64,000 nucleotides of DNA from Desulfatibacillum alkenivorans DSM 16219. Its GTDB lineage: Bacteria > Desulfobacterota > Desulfobacteria > Desulfobacterales > Desulfatibacillaceae. Below the pieces are notes generated by a model. The model ran no database searches. It saw nothing but the letters and a program-made list of their open reading frames with translations, and was not told the origin of the DNA. Shown here piece by piece: positions 60,086 to 64,000 of the stretch (positions are counted from its first letter, which is position 1; each line of letters opens with the position of its first letter). The position numbers and the translations under genes were made by a program. The stretch spans positions 62,001 to 126,000 of the forward strand of contig NZ_FQZU01000001.1 of NCBI RefSeq assembly GCF_900142135.1, read 5' to 3'.

Positions 60086-61036
60086 ATGAACGAGCATCCC
60101 AAGAGAATTTTACTGGCCCTGGATGGGTCCGAGCAATCCTACAACGCGGTGGAGTATGCGGCTGGAATTCTGGCCCCGGGTAACGCCTTTTTCGTCCTTT
60201 TCCATGTCTTGCCCACCATTCCGGATATTTATTACGACCTGGACGCCTACGCCGGGGGCCGGGCGTGGATTCACACCAGCCACGCCTGGTTTTTGGGGCA
60301 GAAAAGGCAGATGGAGGAGTTCATGAAAACCGCCAAGGCCGCCTTGGTCCGGGCGGGGCATCCGGAGGAAAACATCACGGAGAACATCCAGGATAAGAAG
60401 GTCGGCATCGCCCGGGATATCGCTTATGAAGTGCAGTCGGGCTACGACGCCGTGGTCCTGGGCCGGACGGGCGTTAGCCGGATCAAAGACATTGTTCTGG
60501 GCAGCGTGGCCAACAAGCTGCTGGGACGCGTCTCTGGCACGGCGGTCTGGTTTATCGGCGGCAAGCCCAACCCGGGAAAGATTTTGGTGGCCGTGGATCC
60601 CTCGGAAGGCGCGCAGCGCGCCGCGGAGGCGGCCGTCTCCATGGGCAGGGGAAGCGACGCCGAGTACATTCTGCTTCATGTGCAGCGAGGGCTCATGGGT
60701 TATTCTCCGGTCATGGTGGAGGCTCGCATGACCGTGGAAAACGAGGAACTGCAGAAAAGGCTCCGGGAGCATCAGCGGGAGCAACTCGGCTTCCTGGACC
60801 ATCTCAAGGAGCGGGTGATCGCCGAGGGCGCGCCTGCGGACAAGGTCCGCACCCACTTCATTTCAGACGTTTACAGCCGGGCTGAAACCATTGTGGACTA
60901 TGCCGTGAAGAACGACATTGGAACTATTGTGGTGGGACGCCGGGGCCTGTCCAGGGTTCAGGAGTTTTTCATGGGCCGGGTAGGGTACAAGGTCATGCAA
61001 CTCGCTAACAAGTCTGCGGTCTGGGTGGTCGCCTGA
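60086..61036 (+). CDS. Tandem universal stress protein
   Basis: 316 residues with two Usp domains (1-160 and 165-316). Domain one has LLALDGSEQSYNAVEYAAGI and the ATP-binding motif GRTG, nine residues, GS. Domain two has ILVAVDPSEGAQRAAEAAVS and GRRG, nine residues, GR, where the last position is Arg instead of Ser or Thr. Family proteins bind ATP and respond to stress or energy state. AAGGGGGAG precedes the ATG. It converges with lnt, 11 bases from its stop, with only a weak hairpin (61032-61052) between. Confidence 0.92.
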   Translation: MNEHPKRILLALDGSEQSYNAVEYAAGILAPGNAFFVLFHVLPTIPDIYYDLDAYAGGRAWIHTSHAWFLGQKRQMEEFMKTAKAALVRAGHPEENITENIQDKKVGIARDIAYEVQSGYDAVVLGRTGVSRIKDIVLGSVANKLLGRVSGTAVWFIGGKPNPGKILVAVDPSEGAQRAAEAAVSMGRGSDAEYILLHVQRGLMGYSPVMVEARMTVENEELQKRLREHQREQLGFLDHLKERVIAEGAPADKVRTHFISDVYSRAETIVDYAVKNDIGTIVVGRRGLSRVQEFFMGRVGYKVMQLANKSAVWVVA

Positions 61037-61047
61037 TCCTCAGGGAA

Positions 61048-62553
61048 TCAGGTCCTTTTGCGGGTGAAAACCGCAGACGCGACGATCAGGCCCGCCAGAT
61101 ATAAGATCCAGGGGCCGAAGCGGGTGTACGGCGTTATCTCATCGGAAAGCGAATAACCGCCCCTGATGGCCTGCCGGGCGCCAAGCTCCGACCTGGCCTG
61201 GATGCTTCCGTCCGGGGCGATGAGGGCGCTAAAACCGCTGTTGGAGGCTCGCAACAGCCAACGCCGGTTTTCTATAGCCCGCATGCGGGCGGCGTCCAGG
61301 TGCATGTAAGGCATGGTGGAGTTGAACCACGAATCATTGGAAAGGTTTACCAAAACCTGGGCGCCTTCCCGGACGGAGCGCCGCACGTGGCCGGAGTACA
61401 GGATTTCAAAACAGATGCTTGCGCCCATTTTTCCCATGGGCGTGTCCATGGCAAGCGGCGAGACGCCGGGGACGAATTGAGAAGGGGCGGTGTAATAGTC
61501 TCCCAGCACGTCCTGACCCATGGGCGTATTCTCGGAGTAGGGCAGGAGGATGTGCTTGTCGTAGGCGCTCACCCGGCCCCGGCCTGAGATGAAAAACGCC
61601 GAGTTGAATGTTCCGTGGCCGTCCGGCGTTTTTCGCAAGCCTCCGGTAATCAGCAAGGCGTCCGGACCGATGGATTGAATCACCTCCCGGAAGAAGTCGT
61701 CATTCACCATGGCGCTGGAGTTCAGGACCGTCTCCGGCCACACGGCGACAAAAGGGGAGGCGGCGTTCTCAAAATCAGAGAGCTTGACGTAGGTCCTGAC
61801 CCTGTTGACAAAGCCCAGGCCGCTCCAACGCTCCTTTTGCGAAAAAGAGGCCTGGACCAAAGCCGCCTCCACGGTTCTGCCTTCATGCGGGGATTCTATT
61901 TGAGCCGTCCGGGCCATGCCGTATAAAACCGGCCCGCCCAATGCCAGAGCCAAAACCGCTATGCCCGCCTTGTTTTTCATCAACCATAAAGTTAAACTTC
62001 GTTTTTCCTGTTCAAATAATTCCATGGCCAGATAGGCTATCGTCCCATTCACCATGGCCAGCAAAAAGGAAACCCCAACTCCTCCGCACAGGTCGGCGAC
62101 CTGGACGTAATACCCGCCTCCCAAGGCAGCGTAACCCAGGTCGGCCCAGGGAATCATGATGGGGATTATTTGCTTTAACAGCTCGGTCAGGACCCACAGG
62201 GAGGGAAAAACCAGGCAAAAAAAATAGAGCGACCGTTTTTTTAAGTAACCAAAGGCCATGGAGAAGCAACTATATAAAAGGCCGTACGGCAGAACGGCGA
62301 ATCCCAAGACAAACAAAACCGCGGTTGTCCATGGTTTTTCGAACTCGTGAATCAAGGCGTAAAACAGCCAGTGCGCCGTTCCCAGCACCAGCCCCGCGCC
62401 CAGAACAAAACCCAGGGCCGCCCTTTTCCAAACCGGGGGATTTTTAGCCGGAACAACCAAAAAGGGAACCAGGGCCGCAAAGCCAAGCAGCCAGAGGGAA
62501 AAAAAAGGGAATGACAAGGAATAGAGAAATGCTGTAATGATAGATGCTGCCAT
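61048..62553 (-). CDS. lnt: Apolipoprotein N-acyltransferase Lnt
   Basis: 501 residues, with six or more N-terminal membrane segments (1-210), a carbon-nitrogen hydrolase domain (220-470) and one final membrane segment. The catalytic triad is visible: Glu in WPETVLNSS (about 270), Lys in SAYDKHILLPYSE (about 332) and Cys in MGASICFEILYSG (about 380). It adds the third acyl chain to the N-terminal cysteine of lipoproteins in the inner membrane. The cyclophilin lipoprotein at 24071 is one possible substrate. Transcribed alone from upstream of 62553. Confidence 0.95.
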   Translation of the reverse strand: MAASIITAFLYSLSFPFFSLWLLGFAALVPFLVVPAKNPPVWKRAALGFVLGAGLVLGTAHWLFYALIHEFEKPWTTAVLFVLGFAVLPYGLLYSCFSMAFGYLKKRSLYFFCLVFPSLWVLTELLKQIIPIMIPWADLGYAALGGGYYVQVADLCGGVGVSFLLAMVNGTIAYLAMELFEQEKRSLTLWLMKNKAGIAVLALALGGPVLYGMARTAQIESPHEGRTVEAALVQASFSQKERWSGLGFVNRVRTYVKLSDFENAASPFVAVWPETVLNSSAMVNDDFFREVIQSIGPDALLITGGLRKTPDGHGTFNSAFFISGRGRVSAYDKHILLPYSENTPMGQDVLGDYYTAPSQFVPGVSPLAMDTPMGKMGASICFEILYSGHVRRSVREGAQVLVNLSNDSWFNSTMPYMHLDAARMRAIENRRWLLRASNSGFSALIAPDGSIQARSELGARQAIRGGYSLSDEITPYTRFGPWILYLAGLIVASAVFTRKRT

Positions 62554-62737
62554 ATCCCCCCCGAATATAGATTAGGCTGGCATCATAGCCTTTTTGTCTT
62601 ACGGCGTCAAAGGCTTATACGCTCGCGGAGATACCAGGGTACTTTTATTAATTTGCCTAAGCGTAAATACCTGATATATGCCTTGACTATAAGTCTTGCT
62701 AAAATTTGCCAGCAGGGAAGGAGATTGGACACGCATT

Positions 62738-64000
62738 ATGGAAATCAGAAAAGAGGAACTGCCGGTTGTCTTAAACATTAACTTCCAGGAAATTGACGGG
62801 CTCTTTGGACAGGCTTCCCGGGAAGGCCGCAATTACCTGTTTGAATATGAAGCCTACGACCTGATTCGCAACATCGGGGCGGAAACCCCTCCCAAAACCC
62901 ATCTGATCGTCAAAGGGGTGGTTCCCTCGGACGAGGAGTTGACGGCCCTGCCTGGAGACAAGGTGGTCCTCAAGATCGTTTCTCCGTATATATTGCACAA
63001 AACGGAAGTGGGCGGGGTTAAGGTCGTGGACAAGGATCCGTCCAGGATTCGCTCCGCGTGGCGGCGCATGCTGTACGAAGTGCCGGAAAACTATGCGGTC
63101 ATGATCGAGCGCAACCCCAACCACTGCCCGGACGGATACAAAGGGCTGGAAGGCGACGCCCTGCGCCAGGCGGTCAGCCGGGACATCAAGGGCGTATTGA
63201 TGGTCCAGTTTATGCCGCCCGATTCCGAGGCCTTCGGCAACGAGATGATCGTGGGCATCCGGAACACCCGGGAGTTCGGCATGATCATCAGCGCCGGCCT
63301 GGGCGGCACGGACACCGAGCTTTACGCCGAGCGTTTCCGCAAGGGCCAGGCCATTGTGGCCGCCTCCACGGTCATGACCGGCGGCATGGCCTTTTTCGAG
63401 CTTTTCAAGCAGACCATTTCGTACAAGAAGTTGGCCGGCCTCACCCGGGGTCAGAGGCGCATTGTCACGGACGAGCAGTTGATCGAGTGCTTTGCAGCCC
63501 TGATTGAACTGGCCAACCGGTATTCCCCTACAAACCCGGAGGCTCCCTTTGTCATAGAAGAACTGGAATACAATCCCTTCGCCTTCAGCGACTATCTTAT
63601 GGTGCCCCTGGACGGCCTGGCCAAGTTTTCCTCGCCTGGGGCTCAGCCCGCGGGCAGGCCCATCAGCCAGATTTCCGGCCTGCTTAAGCCCGAAAGCATC
63701 GGCATTGTGGGGGTTTCCACCACCCGGGTGAATTTCGGGCGCATCATCCTGGACAACGTGCTCCTGGCCGGCTTCCCCAAGGAAAAGGTTTTCATCCTAA
63801 GGCCGGGCTTGGATTCCTTTGAAGGCGTGGCCTGCATCCCGGACCTTTCATCCCTGGAATCCCCCCTGGACCTGCTGGTGGTGGCCGTGCCCTCCATCAA
63901 AGTTCCCGACGTGGTGGAGGAGGTGCTCGCCCACAATGCGGCGCGGTCGGTCATTCTCATCCCCGGAGGCATGGGGGAGACGGAAGAGAGCAAGGACCGG
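62738..64000 (+). CDS. ADP-forming acyl-CoA synthetase, partial (runs off the window)
   Basis: At least 421 residues, no stop before 64000. The first part (about 15-300) is an ATP-grasp domain: VVLKIVSPYILHKTEVGGVK near 90, VLMVQFMPPDSEAFGNEMIV, GLGGTDTELYAERF and FVIEELEYNPFA. From about 320 a CoA-binding Rossmann domain begins (ESIGIVGVSTTRVNFGRIIL, LLVVAVPSIKVPDVVEEVLA). The family joins CoA to an acid, such as acetate, with ATP giving ADP. The common order is CoA-binding first; here it is ATP-grasp first. GGAAGGAG lies upstream of the ATG, about 14 bases away. Confidence 0.88.
   Translation, partial: MEIRKEELPVVLNINFQEIDGLFGQASREGRNYLFEYEAYDLIRNIGAETPPKTHLIVKGVVPSDEELTALPGDKVVLKIVSPYILHKTEVGGVKVVDKDPSRIRSAWRRMLYEVPENYAVMIERNPNHCPDGYKGLEGDALRQAVSRDIKGVLMVQFMPPDSEAFGNEMIVGIRNTREFGMIISAGLGGTDTELYAERFRKGQAIVAASTVMTGGMAFFELFKQTISYKKLAGLTRGQRRIVTDEQLIECFAALIELANRYSPTNPEAPFVIEELEYNPFAFSDYLMVPLDGLAKFSSPGAQPAGRPISQISGLLKPESIGIVGVSTTRVNFGRIILDNVLLAGFPKEKVFILRPGLDSFEGVACIPDLSSLESPLDLLVVAVPSIKVPDVVEEVLAHNAARSVILIPGGMGETEESKDR

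Noticed and set aside
59935-60183. Small plus-strand frame before the stress protein
   Set aside because: It overlaps the Usp start in another frame and has no ribosome site.

Overview
The window looks like chromosomal DNA of a Desulfobacterota (deltaproteobacterial) anaerobe, probably a sulfate reducer close to Desulfatibacillum. This is inferred, not searched. The clues are many B12-binding radical SAM proteins, an AMP-forming acyl-CoA synthetase and an ADP-forming one, a large lactate permease, a PHA granule system, ferredoxin-type Fe-S proteins, a full type II secretion operon and an apolipoprotein N-acyltransferase (so a Gram-negative envelope). I see no tRNA, rRNA, CRISPR array, integrase or transposase.

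Layout. About 0.2-1.3 kb holds two DUF2889-like genes bounded by a 29-bp sequence present three times. About 1.5-18.2 kb is the most unusual part. It contains five genes for B12-binding (COG1032-type) radical SAM proteins, one SPASM-like radical SAM protein, a UbiA prenyltransferase, two large GT-C-like membrane proteins, a dolichyl-phosphate-mannose-synthase-like GT2, a LAB_N membrane protein, an SGNH hydrolase and a membrane protein with a possible beta-propeller. I infer an envelope glycolipid or isoprenoid-lipid modification locus. One of its radical SAM genes is broken by a single in-frame TGA. About 18.5-21.6 kb carries a fatty acyl-CoA synthetase, a lone CheY-like receiver and an SRPBCC protein. 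About 21.7-23.4 kb is a PHA granule unit: a phasin with a histone-like N-terminus and the regulator PhaR. About 23.6-26.9 kb holds an NFACT-R protein, a cyclophilin lipoprotein, a DUF2062 protein and an orphan ParA with an unknown partner. About 27-31 kb has dispersed repeats, a small membrane protein, the lactate permease and a DUF4386 protein. A further B12-radical SAM gene lies at 31.2-32.8 kb.

From 50.9 down to 32.9 kb, on the minus strand, runs one long operon-like series: aldolase, NUDIX hydrolase, then gspF-G-H-I-J-K-L-M-N-C-A-B-D-E and a TPR protein. Most joints are 1-4 base overlaps or short gaps. The set covers the inner-membrane platform, pseudopilins, secretin and ATPases of a type II secretion system, but no prepilin peptidase (GspO) is present. 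After it come a DUF2007-like small protein, a large penicillin-acylase-family enzyme with a VanZ-like partner, a long left-handed beta-helix protein, a Fe-S protein with an apparent N-terminal helical regulatory region, a zinc-ribbon protein of unknown role, a tandem universal stress protein, Lnt, and the start of an ADP-forming acyl-CoA synthetase that runs off the window.

Several genes fit together. The acyl-CoA synthetases, lactate permease and PHA unit describe uptake, activation and storage of carbon. Lnt, the LAB_N/GT group and the secretion operon describe envelope building and export. The acylase with its signal peptide could be an exported enzyme, but no sequence evidence ties it to the secretion system.
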